Assembly (NCBI RefSeq): GCF_032362555.1
Contig: NC_083507.1
Location: 3,351,001-3,415,000, forward strand
Origin: Amyelois transitella
Taxonomy: Eukaryota > Arthropoda > Insecta > Lepidoptera > Pyralidae
Direction of reading: 5' to 3'
DNA: 64,000 bases
Below, in pieces: positions 24,277 through 36,319 of this stretch. The position numbers and the translations under genes are program-made. The notes under the pieces are model-generated. The model was not told the DNA's origin, ran no database searches, and worked only from the letters and a program-made list of their open reading frames with translations. Positions within the stretch are counted from its first letter, which is position 1; every line of letters starts with the position of its first letter.

Positions 24277-25091
24277 CTATGAAACACTTAAATGCTTTTA
24301 ACACAGAAATGCATTTTTAAAAAGTGTGATTCGAATTAAGGCTGTGGTAAGATAAACTGTGGGTGAGTGCATTATTTGAATCTGCACTTAGCTGATAGGC
24401 AAACGTAAGTATTCGTGATAAAACGCATGAATAAAAAAAAATCCAGCTTTTCCCCGAAGCTACGCCGGATGATACAGATACATGATTTTAACATGATTAA
24501 AAACTCTTCCAAAATATTGTTTACAAGTCGCGTAACGCAAGAAGGATTTTTAAGATTGTAACTTCAATTTAATAACGGTCACAATAAGTTATTATGTTGT
24601 TCCTATTTTTATCCGCATCACAATTTCTCATATAATATATCATATTTGAACATAATATTTGAGCAACGGCAGGAATTTTTACATTTCTCCCTGTATATAG
24701 ATATTGGAATCGCTCTATCGCCCCAGGAGTGCGCGTGCGCCTCGTTTAGGACTTATTTTACACATCTTTCTTAATTACGAGGCCGCCAACGCCTTTCGCT
24801 AGGTTCTGTTCAATTAATTTGGGTCCAGGGTGTCTTTCTTGGAAAAGGAAGATATATTACTTAGTCTGTACATAAATTTAAATATCCTTATGAAGAGGTC
24901 CTTTTAAATGATACATTTAATTCCTGAGAAGGACTATCAATAAAATAATTAATTACAGAGAATATTATTTAAGCCTAAGGCATCCTCTTTTTTAAGTTAA
25001 ATATCATATTTGTTTCTATAGAATTATGTAATTTTTATTTTCATATGAGTTGTTTTAGCAATAGCAATGTAAGATTATTAAAAAATCATAC

Positions 25092-25308
25092 ACACATCAC
25101 GGCTTCCCTTGCGTCTTGAAAAGATTGACAGGCCACGTTCAGCTGTTTGGTTTCATGAAAAAATTAAGATTCAAATAGTGTCAGGTTGCTAGGACATCGC
25201 CTAAAAGAAGAAACCCAAGTTTATATAAGCCTATCCCTTAGTCACGTTAACGACATCCACAGGAATGAGATGGAGTGATCCTGTTCTGTTTCTATTGGTG
25301 CCAGTTTT
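25092..25308 (-). mobile_element. diverged SINE, minus orientation
   Basis: Reverse-complement SINE with many changes (cttgaaaagattgacaggcc, gttgctaggacatcgcctaa, agcctatcccttagtc, tattggtgccagttttcatt). The tail is lost. Confidence 0.75.
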
Positions 25309-25855
25309 CATTAGAGCCGTGTGGTTACACGCATTGCACAAAAAATTAATACACGACCAATGAAATTAAGAGAACTACACCAATTCTTGCAATGTAATGG
25401 TTGTAAGAATACCTTTCACCTGCATCTTATCAAATCGACATTAATTGATATGTCACGAACACCTTCTAAAACCCGCATCATGGTAGTACTTATAACTTAC
25501 TACCTTTTTTATTAAGATGCTACGATATGATAATGTGTGTACAGTCGAAAACATAATTTAGTATAGAAACTACGATCTTATGATTAGGAAGATAGATTAG
25601 AAAAAAATATTTATAAAAAAAATTTACTTTATTTTCGGATATTAACATTAGCTATTATTTTCTTCTATTTCATTATTATATTTTATTTGTGTTATTTTTA
25701 TATATTTTATTGGCTTTAATTTCGATAGTCCCGGTTTCCTCCTTACGTTGGCTGGAGACTGTTGGCTCTGTCTACCTGTATATACATATAGACACTATGT
25801 GTATGTCCTCCTTACTATCTGGAGAGGTGCCTGCGGTGCGCCTTTGATCGTAATC

Positions 25856-25922
25856 CCGTATTGGGTAGGTCAGGTTTTTACAGGAAGTAACTCCCGTTTG
25901 ACCTCCGCAATTTTTGCAGACG
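25856..25922 (-). repeat. short dispersed repeat
   Basis: gtaggtcaggtttttacagg, aagtaactcccgtttgacct and ccgcaa: same family and orientation as 16777-16832. Confidence 0.5.
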
Positions 25923-27350
25923 AACAAAACCTATATTGGGCCATGCTTACATATCCAGTTGCCTGAATGTGCAGGTTTCCTAACAATGTTTTTGTCATAG
26001 TATTTGTTTATGTAGTTGACTGTAGTTACATGACTTTCATAGTGAGAATAAAGTGAATGATTTAACGATGATTCATGGTTTCGGATTTTTTAAATAAGTA
26101 AGTTTACACTTATACGCGTTTTTACAGAGTTTTCTTTACGTAGGACTTTTGAGAATTATACGTTATCGTAATATATCATATCAACATACAATAATTTCGT
26201 TAGCACGAGGTAAGTAAATACGTTTATTGATAAATAAAAGACAAAAACAATTGACGTATAGGTGATAACCTATACCTATACATTCAGTTAACTGACCAGG
26301 AAACCTAAACCACTAAGCCATATTACATGGGTAAGGTTCTTGTTAAATTAGTACTCAAACTTTATAGTCTCATTTTATATTTCTTTTCATTAAATCACTC
26401 TATAATATCCCATATACAATTTCTCTTAAAACAACTAGAAACGTGTCCCACTTGAGGGTATAAAATTTATGTTCATTTCCCTTATCCTGTCCATAATGCG
26501 TCTATCTCCATAAAAGGCGCCTTTAAGCCGACCGAAATGAAACTACGGACAATATAGCGCGTGCGAATTTGATACGACTTGCTATTGGCGGAGATGTTAC
26601 AAAATATAAAAGCGATAGAAATAAACTCGTCGTTGTTTTACCTTTACTAGCTTTGACCCGTAACTTCGCCTGCTTGACTTTAGCGCCATCTATAAAATCG
26701 ACAATTTAACACCATCTACAAAAAAAAACAACGAACGAAGTGCTCTTCCATTCAATCGGCAAACAGAAAGAAGTGAAAATAAATACGAAGCCATGAAGGT
26801 GAGCGTGGCCTTTCTGTTAGAGAATATAGACGTGATTACATATTATAGAAAAGCAGAATTTCAGACAACGAAAGATAGAACGAAAATAAAAATAACAAAA
26901 GTGCCAATGCAATTCAATTCGCTGACTGAATATTATCTCTTTTGCTAGGAAAATCAAAATATTTCCTGTGAAATAAATCAGCCATCTGACGATTTAAAAA
27001 AATATAGTAATATGTGAGAACATTATTAGTTTGATTAATTTAAGCTTTGTCTCTGTATTCGCTTTGTAATGGCGGCTAAAACAAGCCCACGCTTGTACTG
27101 GAATAACCATATTTCTCGCCGCTCCTGATGAAATCGCTTAAGAATGCAGAAATCTGCGGCGCTGATGTAGAAGAAATTGGTATTTTTTAATGTTTAATGT
27201 TAGAACATTGCTTCGCTGTGTGGTTCCCGACTCTTAAATAAATATAAATATATACGAGACAGATTACACAGATTAAGTTAACCTCGAAGTAAGTTCGAGA
27301 CTCGTATAACGAAATACTAACTCAACCATACTATATTTTATAATAAATAC

Positions 27351-27465
27351 TTATATAGATAAACATCCAAGACCAAGGACAATCAGACAAAGTTCGGTCC
27401 TCATCATGTCGGGATTCGAACCTCCGGTGTCACAGGCCACACGCCACAGCGGCCGTCAAGAATAA
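27351..27465 (-). mobile_element. tRNA-derived SINE remnant
   Basis: The minus strand carries an RNA polymerase III B box, GGTTCGAATCC (27412-27422), preceded by GTGGCGTGTGGCCTG, which could be a decayed A box. Downstream sequence (gaccgaactttgtctgattg) is not tRNA-like, so this is a SINE head rather than a functional tRNA; no acceptor stem forms. Confidence 0.55.
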
Positions 27466-28632
27466 GTCTTAAGAACAGAACTACTCTTTTTCTCGTAAGA
27501 ATTTACTGTAAGAAGCACGACAAGTTGAATTAGATTCCCCTGTAATAAAAATAATAAGACTAGTAAGTTGAAAGTACTTCATTTTATACAAATTTTAACT
27601 TATTAATGTCTAACGTACATATATTAATGCAAAGTTTCATGATAATACGTTCAATAGTTTTTATGTGAAAGAGTAACAAATACACACATATCCACACATC
27701 CTTACAAACTGTCGTAGTTATAATATATCTAGAATAGCAGAATATTCTTGACTATAGTACCGTTTTTATATTTATTCACACAGAATAACGTTAAAATTTA
27801 ACAAATAATAAGCGTCTAAAGTATCGGAGAGTGCAACTGAAAAAACGCAAAGATTGAGAGAAAAGAGTTAAAATTTAAAGAGAGTCTAGTATCTATTGGC
27901 TATATCTGCCCCGTAAGGGATAAAGATGCGATGCGACGTTACTCGTACGTTTTTCTATGTAATGGCCACTTTCTCTATGCAAGAAAGCGAAATAGAGATG
28001 CGCACGCGACTTCAAATGACATTATTGTTTTTATTGTTGTGTTCTAAGATTTTTATGATTAAACTAGGGGAAGCATGCGGCTTTGCTTGCGTAAAGAAAT
28101 TCCCGTTCAATATCACTGTGCCATCTCATATGATCATAATATATTTATAACTGACTGACTGACTGACAGACAACGCAAAGACCAAACCGCTGGGATTTTT
28201 CTATATACGCGGGCAGAGGCGCGGGCGTCTTGTAACATATTACTTTGTGAGACACAATACCTACACTATTAAATGTAAATAACAATACGCAATATTTTTA
28301 ATTACTATTCAATGATTTTAATTTAAACAATTCCAAGAACTTTCCTTTCCAAGTGCCTATCAAGTTTTTGATAGCTTCGATTATTAGTTATTTCTAATTA
28401 TAAATTGCATACTGCATCTAATTCAGGTTTGACAGCTAATATTCTTGCAGTGCACGTTCAACAATAACTGGATCTAATGGCTCGCTCGTGAGGGAAGAGG
28501 ACGACTGCATGTGAGTTAACATAAGTGGGAAGGAGAGGGGAGTATCGAACCTACCTTTCGCCGAGGAGGTAAGTGAGGTCGACAAAAAGTGTTGTACTCA
28601 GTGCGCCGTTGATAGCGGAGCGGCGTTCAAGT

Positions 28633-28640
28633 TTATATAC
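28633..28640 (+). promoter_or_regulatory. TATA-like box of obstructor-B
   Basis: TTATATAC lies 72 bp upstream of the ATG. A TCAGTG initiator-like core at about 28598-28603 lies upstream of it rather than downstream, so the actual start is ambiguous between a TATA-driven start near 28665 and an initiator-driven start near 28600. Confidence 0.45.
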
Positions 28641-28711
28641 CAACTTTAAAAAGTCACATAATAGTGACATTTAAGTTAGAGTTAAGTGACATATAGTGTT
28701 CCATATTCAAG

Positions 28712-31700
28712 ATGGCGTTCAGATGCGTGGGTGTAGTACTTTTATGTTTAGTAGGTAAGTTTTGGTTTAAACCGATATTTTTTTAATAAGTATGTTTAAT
28801 TTATATATATATATATATTATATTAACCGATGATCTTGCATGAAGAAAGTGATGAATGTGGATGAAGCGAACGGAGTATGCACTGATTGTGGCAAAGTGG
28901 AAAGATGTAGTCTCTGCCTACCCCTCCGAGAAAGAGTCACGAATAAATTTTTGTACATATAAATTGTATGTTATTTATATGTTACCAGATTTTCAATCAT
29001 TAATTTTCTCACAAAATTCAGCTAAAGTTCAATTATGAGAATATACAAAATAATATGAAAAGTACAAAAGTTTTACAATTACTAACACAATGGTAGAAGG
29101 GAAATAGAAAAGAAAGATTGTAAGTAAAATAAAATACAGTTTTTATAAAAACAGTAAAGTTATGCAGTAAGTGTAAATTATACAGTTAATAGCTTATGCC
29201 CGCAATTCCGCTCGTCTGATTGTCGATTTGGCACTAAAATTATTTTTTATTTGTACAAAAAGACCAAAATAATTATTTTTGAAATTATAAATAATTTATT
29301 AATTGCAATAATTTCTTTCAAGTACAATGAATATAAAAGATCAATTAGTTTGAATGCCAAAGAAACCTGCGGATTTACATGTTTTGAATATTAAAAAGGT
29401 CAAACAATTTGTAGGTCAATTTGATTACAAACCTACATGCCGTTTTGTATTTCAACATCCTTGATTATAAACATTTAATTACTCATAATATTACCTAATT
29501 ATTGTACTGCTTGTAACAGCAATTATTTGAAAAGAGGTAATTTTCCAAGTTTTTTTTGAGTTGTAGTATTCTCGTATAACCGTGTATAATACGAGTATAT
29601 TATTTATTTTATCAGAATATCTACTTAACAGGAAGGCTACTACATACACCTTGGCTTTTATCGAAAATCCTAGTGGTCTGGTAATGAAGGAAATATCCCG
29701 CCAGCTGCTTCCCTGGCCGCTCAGTTCCTAAACGATAATCAAGGGAAAACTTTATTAAATTGGGATTCTTTCTTTATATTGGGCGATGCAACTTGTCTCT
29801 GTGATCTCTCTGAATCTTCATAATTAAGATATTAAGCTAAATATGACCTTCGCGAATTATGCTGACTTTAGCACTCCCGTAAGGGATTCAGGCGATACTT
29901 GTAAGTACTTAATTGAGTTTTTAAAGCTTTGAACCAAGAACTTGTTATGAAAAATAATGAAAATGCCAATGAATTTAAAAGTAACATTGACAGTACACCG
30001 CGCGAGGAAAAGACATCAACGCGTCTGTCAATTTTTATTAAAATATTTGCCCAATATATTCCTACGGAATCATCGTGCTGTAGACCGATTTTCTATTAAT
30101 AAAATTAATTAATAACAATTCTCTTCCTTTCTACTTTACATTGTATCTATACATGAGTAATAAAATATAAAAGCTCTTAAGCATCTTAAGGTAACAAATA
30201 ATTTAAAAAAAGAACTTATTTAATGAACTTAATTTTCCTCAAATGAGTAACAAAACGAAGGTCATCGAACGTTGGCCAAATATTGGCAATATTGTGTCAC
30301 CGTGCATTTCGTTCCGCTCAGCGCGACCCCACGCGTGTTAGGTAACGGAGAAATCAGTACGCTTGCCAACTCGGCTTTGTTTTATGTTCACTTTAAATAA
30401 AAGTAAAAATATATTATCATCACTGATATGCTGTTTATCTAGGTATCATCCACCCTGGGGAAGAGATCGAAGCTGATATTTATCACGACTCAGTTTATAG
30501 ATCCTTAGACGAATTTTGATAAGACATTATCTAATTAATCGATAATGGGACATGGACGATATGAACCGAAAAGGCAGGTAATATAAGAGACAGTGAGAAT
30601 AAGGGTATGTGTCTTATCACAATTCGTGAATAGCGCCTAAAGGTTAAATATGTAAGGGATATACTTATAAACTTGGAATTCTTTTGCAGGAGATTGCCTA
30701 GCAACTTGTCACTATTTAAATCTTAATTCTATTATTAAGCTAAACAGCTGAACTGAAGAAATATAACGTCTCAAATTGTAATAACAATACATTAATAGTC
30801 TTTGCACGACCAAAAACCTTACAAAGCAACGGTTGTTCTTTATAGAAACGATTTTCTGTTTACTTTCCTTAATCATAAACTAATAACGAATTTAACCTTT
30901 AAGTTGCAACTATGCAAGCTTGTCGGTTTCGGGTACTCTTGACCTGACCTTTTGCTAGAACGTATTAAAAGTTTATTAATTATCATCGATGCCTGGTGGT
31001 TCCTGGCACCAGTAGAAAAATTATACGACCATTCTATCTCTTTCTAATGGATAACGTAAAAGGCGACTAGGTGATCGGTTTATAAACTTTGGATTCTTCA
31101 TTAAGGCGATAGACTAGCAACCACTATTTGAGTCACTATTTGAATCTCAATTCTATCACTAAGCCAAACAGCTGAAAGTGATCGTTTAATATTTTCAAGA
31201 TTGTTGGCTCTGTCTACCCCGCAAGGAATATAGACATTATTATATGTATGTACATATGTATCTAATTGTTTCAGTATTAGCATCATCAGCAGTACCAAAG
31301 AACTCGCGGAAGAAGCCGGCCAACCCCCCCGCTCGGGTGGCCCAGGATGCTGAACGCGACGCCGAGATCACCAACTCCTGTCCTGATGATGGCTTCTTCG
31401 CAGACGCCGAGCAGTGCGACAAGTACTATGAATGCAGGTGAGATATAAAAATTTACTTAACACTGCAATTAATACGTAATCACAATAACAATGTAATAAA
31501 TTGTTCTCATAAACGACTCCTTTATTTTATCATTTAGAAGTTTCACGGTTAAGACTTAAAGACTTGGACTGTTTATAAAACTGAAATGAAATTGATTTTA
31601 CTTAAAAACTTTTGTTAAAAATTTTATATTGCCGCGTTTTTGGAAGTCTTGTCGTTTGAAGTTATTAGTTAGACTTTGCGATTACTAATTTATTTTAGAA

Positions 31701-34700
31701 AGTCGAATCAAAATGACTTATTTTATACGACGTAAGGTTATGAAGTCTTTGAATGGAAATAATGTATTGAACCAAAATTATGTTTTTTATTAGTAATTAA
31801 GATACAATTTTTTTTTCTAATTGTTGTGTCTCAAATAAATGCTTTATGAAAAAAATCTAAGTTTTTATCCATACTTTTCCAGAGACGGCGAGATCATCGA
31901 GAAGCTGTGTCCAGACGGCATGGTTTTCAACGACTACAGCCCGATGGAGGAGAAATGTGACTTGCCCTTCAATATTGACTGCTCTCAAAGGCCCAAATAT
32001 CGTAAGTTTTTTAATTGCATTATTTATGGCAACGTAGGAAAATCACTCATCAGGTAGTCTAACGACGACTAAATAAAGGAACGGTAATCCTACTAAAGGT
32101 GAGATGATCCTGACTTATGCATATAACCCGAACTACAGCATGTTTTTGTGTTTTTTATGAAGTATCACTGTGTCACATCAGAACATATTATTCCAATTGA
32201 CTTGGCGCAATATCATGAGTAAGTGATGACTTTGATGATCTGATGAGATGCATTTTTATGATGCAATATATTTATTAAGATGTATATAATAAATAAATAA
32301 ATATATAAATAAATAAATTAAAAAATGTTTTTGTTGGCCGCCTTTAAACAACAGTAGTTGTGTACAGCATTACCAACAACATATCATAAACTAGTTTCCT
32401 CTCAAAAGATACAACAAAGCTGATTATGCAAATATATTTCGTATGTTTTAAGAAACAATGAACGATTTTTATCTCGGAAAATATAGTCTCATTCAATTCG
32501 TGATTGTTGTTTGGTCGGATCATGTATTGTTTTATCTTAATGTCGTAAATATATCGCAAATAAACTTGCAAATAGTTTGCATGGACAAAACATATTTTTC
32601 CAATTCAACTTGGTAGAAGATACATCAGGTTATTTTTAAACCTGTTTATCATCTAAAGGTCGTGTGCCGGAACACGTGTTGACAACAGATTATAGAATAT
32701 CGAGACAACTTTCCATTCTCAAGGGAAGTGTGGCCTTGTAGCGTGAAACACTGCGTTTGTGCCGTTAAGACCTGTGAGAGGGAGTTGCGCTATAGTTCCA
32801 TACTGAAAATTTTACACTGTTAAAACTGTCTACGCTGTCGTCTACTTGAGTGTATATTTAAAATGCGCTTGCTGAAGGTGTCATTATCACTTCGTTAGAT
32901 GTTCAAAAGATTTAGTATTGTTAAATAATGCTTATTTGCTCTCGAATTTGACGCTTGGTATCACATTTATATTTTGCTCTGAGACCCACCTATTCCTCAT
33001 TCAATTATTTTATATCTGGGCTGGGCATCGGGTTACTAAACAACAAGAATAACTAATATGAAATCTTTATGCAAATTAGATTAGAGTAATATGAATTATT
33101 TGACATGTATAATTAACTAGATACTCTGACATGTAGGCGGAAGGCGGATTATGTCTACTTACTTTTCTTTTGTTTCTAAACATATTTTATGTCTTGGCAT
33201 GTCAATCTGTCACAATTCAAAAATATGTGTAATAAGTTCATGCTACAGTATCTACTTAATTATAAATGCAATGTGTTCATGTCGTATTTTTCCTACTAAA
33301 ATAATTATTTAGCAGACAGGCATAGATCTGAATTAATTTCTGTGTAATTGTTATTACTCGTATTTTGCATAACTTAAATGATTGTATGTTTATGCGAATA
33401 TAATTTTAACAAAAACCAGTTTTGGGTTCGATTTCTCAGTATAAGTAACTGGAAATCAAATATATAAATAAAATTTATTGATACAAGACAAGCAACAAGT
33501 AATATTATTACTGTGTTAGTCATCTTATATAGTCTTTAATCTTATGTTAATATTTTTTTTGCATATGCAAAAAGACGGTCTATACATTGACTGATGATTT
33601 ACATAATAATATGGGTATCTAAGACAAGGTACATTCTTCTCAGAGGTAGAGAAGTTTTAAAATAGGACTTTCCATGCAAATAAATTTAAAAAAGGCGAAG
33701 TTTGTGTAATATAAAAAATAAACAATTTAAAAAAAAACTATTTTAATTTCTTTGTAACTCGCTGATGTAATTCACCCAGGATTTGACTTAGCGACTTTGT
33801 ATCGCCATACCACAGCGTCGAAAACTGAAAAGTTAGTTAAAATTTAATGAATTGACAAAAATGTGTCTTAGAAACAGCCTGTCGTTTTCTCATTCTTAAA
33901 TTTATTCTTCTATAAAAAAAATATCGTCATTACAGAGACTCCAATTCCAACTCTTCACTGCCCCCGTCTGAACGGCTACTTCTCCCACGAGGACCCGTCC
34001 GAGTGCGGCAAGTTCTACTACTGCGTGGACGGCAAGTTCAACATGATCACCTGCCCCGACGGCCTGGTCTACAACGAGAAGACCGGCATCTGCACGTGGC
34101 CCGACGAGGCCAAGAAGAAGGGATGTGCTGCTTCTGGTAAGTAGTAGTCACAATAACTGATGAAATTGCAAACTGATTTTAAACGAGTAAGCGCTGTGAT
34201 TGGCTGGTGAGATTTAAGAGCAAAAAAAAAATTCGAGGATGTTTTACTACCTTAACTTCAAGCTTAGAGAAAAAAAGGTATATGAGAGCGAATTAACAGT
34301 CTGTGAAAAGCTTCAAAAAAGGGGTAGATATCCACGTTACCGAAATCAACACATTGTCAGATACCACAATATTTTACACCGTCCATATCTATGTCTATCA
34401 ACTGAACATAAATATTATATAAAATTTACTCTGAAGAGCCAAGAAAGTGTGCACTGTTACTGCTGTTAGTGAGAGCGGCTAGCCACTCCTCCCTCGGCTT
34501 TCCGGAACCGGCCCGCGTTGTTCTAAGAACCCTCCCATGTTAATTAGAAGAGTCATGGGTGATACAGCGTGTACCCACTTTTCAAAACCCAAATTCTTTC
34601 CCAGACGTGTTCAAATTCGACTGCCCCGCCGTGAACGAGACGTTTGGTCTCACCCACCCCCGCTACGCCGATCCCGAAGACTGCCAGTTCTTCTACGTGT

Positions 34701-35276
34701 GCATCAATGGGAACACTCCTCGCCGCTCGGGATGCAAGCTCGGACAAGCGTTCGATGACGTCAACAAGCGGTGCGAGTGGGCGAGGAAGGTGCCTGAGTG
34801 GTATGTTATATTTAGTTAGTTTCTTCTTGTAGGTTTTGAATGTACTATTTTAACACCCGAATCAATATTTTCTCTTGTAATGAATATTTAAATCTATTCT
34901 AATAGTCGTGTCTGTAATCTGTTGATCGGTTTGTTGTTGTTTCGGTTTTTTAAGCTTGAGGTGCACTTATGATAGAAGCATATAATTATGCTGTGATACG
35001 ATTCGGGTTTATCGTCACCTATACAAAACCGGAATAAGGAGAAAATATCTCTCTCTGGAAAATTATCACGATAAAAATGCACAACCAAAAATCTGCTAAC
35101 CTCCATCCACTTTCAGCGCTGATTGGTACAAGGGCCAGCTGACAGACGCTGAGCTGGACGCTCTGGAGAACCCCCCGACTCTAAAACCCAAGGTATCCAG
35201 CAGCTCACAGCCTTCGCGCAGAAAGCCACAGCGCCCAGGGAAAGGGAAGTCAGCTCCTGTGGTCGACGAAGAGTAG
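28712..35276 (+). CDS. obst-B: obstructor-B (CPAP3-B), secreted chitin-binding cuticle protein
   Basis: Exons 28712-28754, 31275-31437, 31883-32001, 33936-34136, 34605-34800, 35117-35276, GT/AG throughout, 293 aa. Signal peptide MAFRCVGVVLLCLVVLASSA, then a basic linker and three CBM14 domains at about 50-102, 117-172 and 182-241. Motifs DGMVFNDYSPMEEKCDLP, DGKFNMITCP and THPRYADPEDCQFFYVC are the hallmarks of insect obstructor-B. The last cysteine codon is split by the final intron (TG|C), after which comes ADWYKGQLTDAELDALENP and a Ser/Arg/Lys/Pro-rich tail. In this family the protein is secreted apically into chitin matrix. A SINE lies directly before the acceptor of exon 2. Introns 2, 4 and 5 are short and hold nothing else; the frame at 34239-34469 in intron 4 is spurious. 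Confidence 0.95.
28835..28943 (+). mobile_element. RTE-like LINE 3' end fragment
   Basis: cttgcatgaagaaagtgatg ... gtggatgaagcgaac ... gcaaagtggaaagatgtagt ... ctgcctacccctccgagaaa matches the larger copy at 47838-48078, which still encodes the C-terminal peptide of a non-LTR retrotransposon protein. It lies 80 bp after obstructor-B exon 1. Confidence 0.7.
30650..30756 (+). mobile_element. SINE, central part
   Basis: taagggatatacttataaac, ttggaattctttt, agattgcctagcaacttgtc, ttattaagctaaacagctga: internal segment of the SINE without its head or tail. Confidence 0.65.
30990..31256 (+). mobile_element. SINE abutting the obstructor-B exon 2 acceptor
   Basis: Near full length: tgcctggtggttcctggcac ... 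aaaggcgactaggtgatcgg ... ctaagccaaacagctgaaag ... gttggctctgtctaccccgc ... tatatgtatgta. The tail ends about 18 bp before the first base of exon 2 (31275), so the branch-point region of this intron must lie in SINE-derived or tail-adjacent DNA. Confidence 0.85.
32002..33935 (+). other. obstructor-B intron 3
   Basis: 1.9 kb AT-rich intron between the first and second chitin-binding-domain exons. Short A/T-rich direct repeats (aaataaataaataaata around 32290-32320) are present; no gene, complete mobile element or additional exon is seen. Confidence 0.6.
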
Positions 35277-35293
35277 ATTTATGTAGTTAGTGT

Positions 35294-35299
35294 AATAAA
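35294..35299 (+). terminator. poly(A) signal of obstructor-B
   Basis: AATAAA begins 18 nt after the TAG stop (35274-35276) and is followed by ttgttttaagtc and a T-rich stretch. If used, the 3' UTR is only about 35-45 nt, very short next to those of Gasp. Confidence 0.6.
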
Positions 35300-36319
35300 A
35301 TTGTTTTAAGTCATTTACTGAGTTTTATTTATTTAAATTTTGGCTGAGGCATTCAGATGTTTACCACTTCAGTGCCGTCATAAAGTATCTTATAATATTT
35401 TGTACTACAACTTGTACCTACAGTGACTACTGAAGCTCTGAAGTTAGAAAGAAACAAAACTAGCAGTAAGGCAGCTCCTGCGCAAGTCATTACAATGTTA
35501 TAACAATCATTTCACACTCCTTGCGATCAGAATAAAAAACCTTGGCCTTTCACAATTTATTTAATTTTAATGCCAACACAAAACAATAGAAAAAGTTTGG
35601 ATTTTACTGTTTTTTTTTATTTGGCTTTACCAAAAGAAAGGAAAAAGGTTAACAGCCAATAAAAAAATCGCCATACCCATTCTTTTTCACGGGTTAATAA
35701 TACCGCGTAATTAGAAAATAACCTGCCTTCTCTGCCTGTTGCTTGCCTGTTGGGAAGATAAATGAAATGACACGAAAATATATTATTATTTTTTTAATTT
35801 TTCAACATATTACAATATTATCTATTTACATTTTCTCTTTTCAGTAATATTTACAGATATAAAAAAATATATACCTATTAATAATAACATGACTTTCACG
35901 TGGTCAAAACATGATATATATATATAATTCTACGGTAACTAATATCACGCACGAATATTCTGTATTTGGCAACAAAGGTTTGTGGTTAGATCGGTGATTT
36001 GCTCACGAAACTAAATTAACAGTTTTCGGTGGAATATAAATCCAGAAATTTACAAAAATTTAAATACATATAAACAGTATCGCAAAATGAAAACGGTTTT
36101 GAAACATCACCTCTTGCAGCAAAAACTTAACTATAAATAGTAGGATATCGCGGTATGAAAACAATTATTAACACGAAAAAGAGTATTTTTTGAAATATTG
36201 CGAAAATTGGAGTTCATTGAGAACACTACAAAATTATACTTTAAATTTTAGAATCAGCTTTTAACTCTGTACAGTTTCGTTTTCATTTTGCAATACAATA
36301 GTTAAAAATTGTAAGTTAA
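35300..36319. other. convergent gap between obstructor-B and the obstructor-E-like gene
   Basis: 1 kb, very AT-rich, with long A and T runs and (AT)n near 35915-35927. TTTATT at several places gives minus-strand AATAAA candidates for the left-pointing gene. No coding sequence seen. Confidence 0.5.

Larger units (their letters stand above)
23132..28632. other. divergent intergenic region between the two-domain gene and obstructor-B
   Basis: 5.5 kb, AT-rich. Contains an unassigned 99-codon open frame (23977-24276), SINE copies (25092-25308 and fragments near 25757 and 27890), a short repeat (25856-25922), a tRNA-derived repeat (27351-27465) and a TATA-plus-ATG stretch at 26605-26796. As the shared upstream region of two head-to-head cuticle genes it may hold common regulatory sites; none can be shown by eye. 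Confidence 0.55.
28755..31274 (+). other. obstructor-B intron 1
   Basis: 2.5 kb from gtaagt to tttcag. Carries an (AT)n run at about 28802-28822, a LINE tail (28835-28943), a badly decayed SINE-like stretch (about 29755-29895), a partial SINE (30650-30756) and a near-complete SINE (30990-31256) that reaches the acceptor region. Confidence 0.75.

Noticed and set aside
27351-27465. Possible tRNA gene
   Set aside because: Only a B box and a weak A box; no cloverleaf or acceptor stem, so it is a tRNA-derived SINE remnant.
28149-28166. Short tandem repeat (ctga)n, and (attg)n near 41180, as CRISPR-like or structured arrays
   Set aside because: Simple microsatellites with no spacers; expected in such genomes.
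34239-34469. 76-codon frame in obstructor-B intron 4
   Set aside because: No splice context in frame with flanking exons and no domain; both neighbouring exons join perfectly without it.
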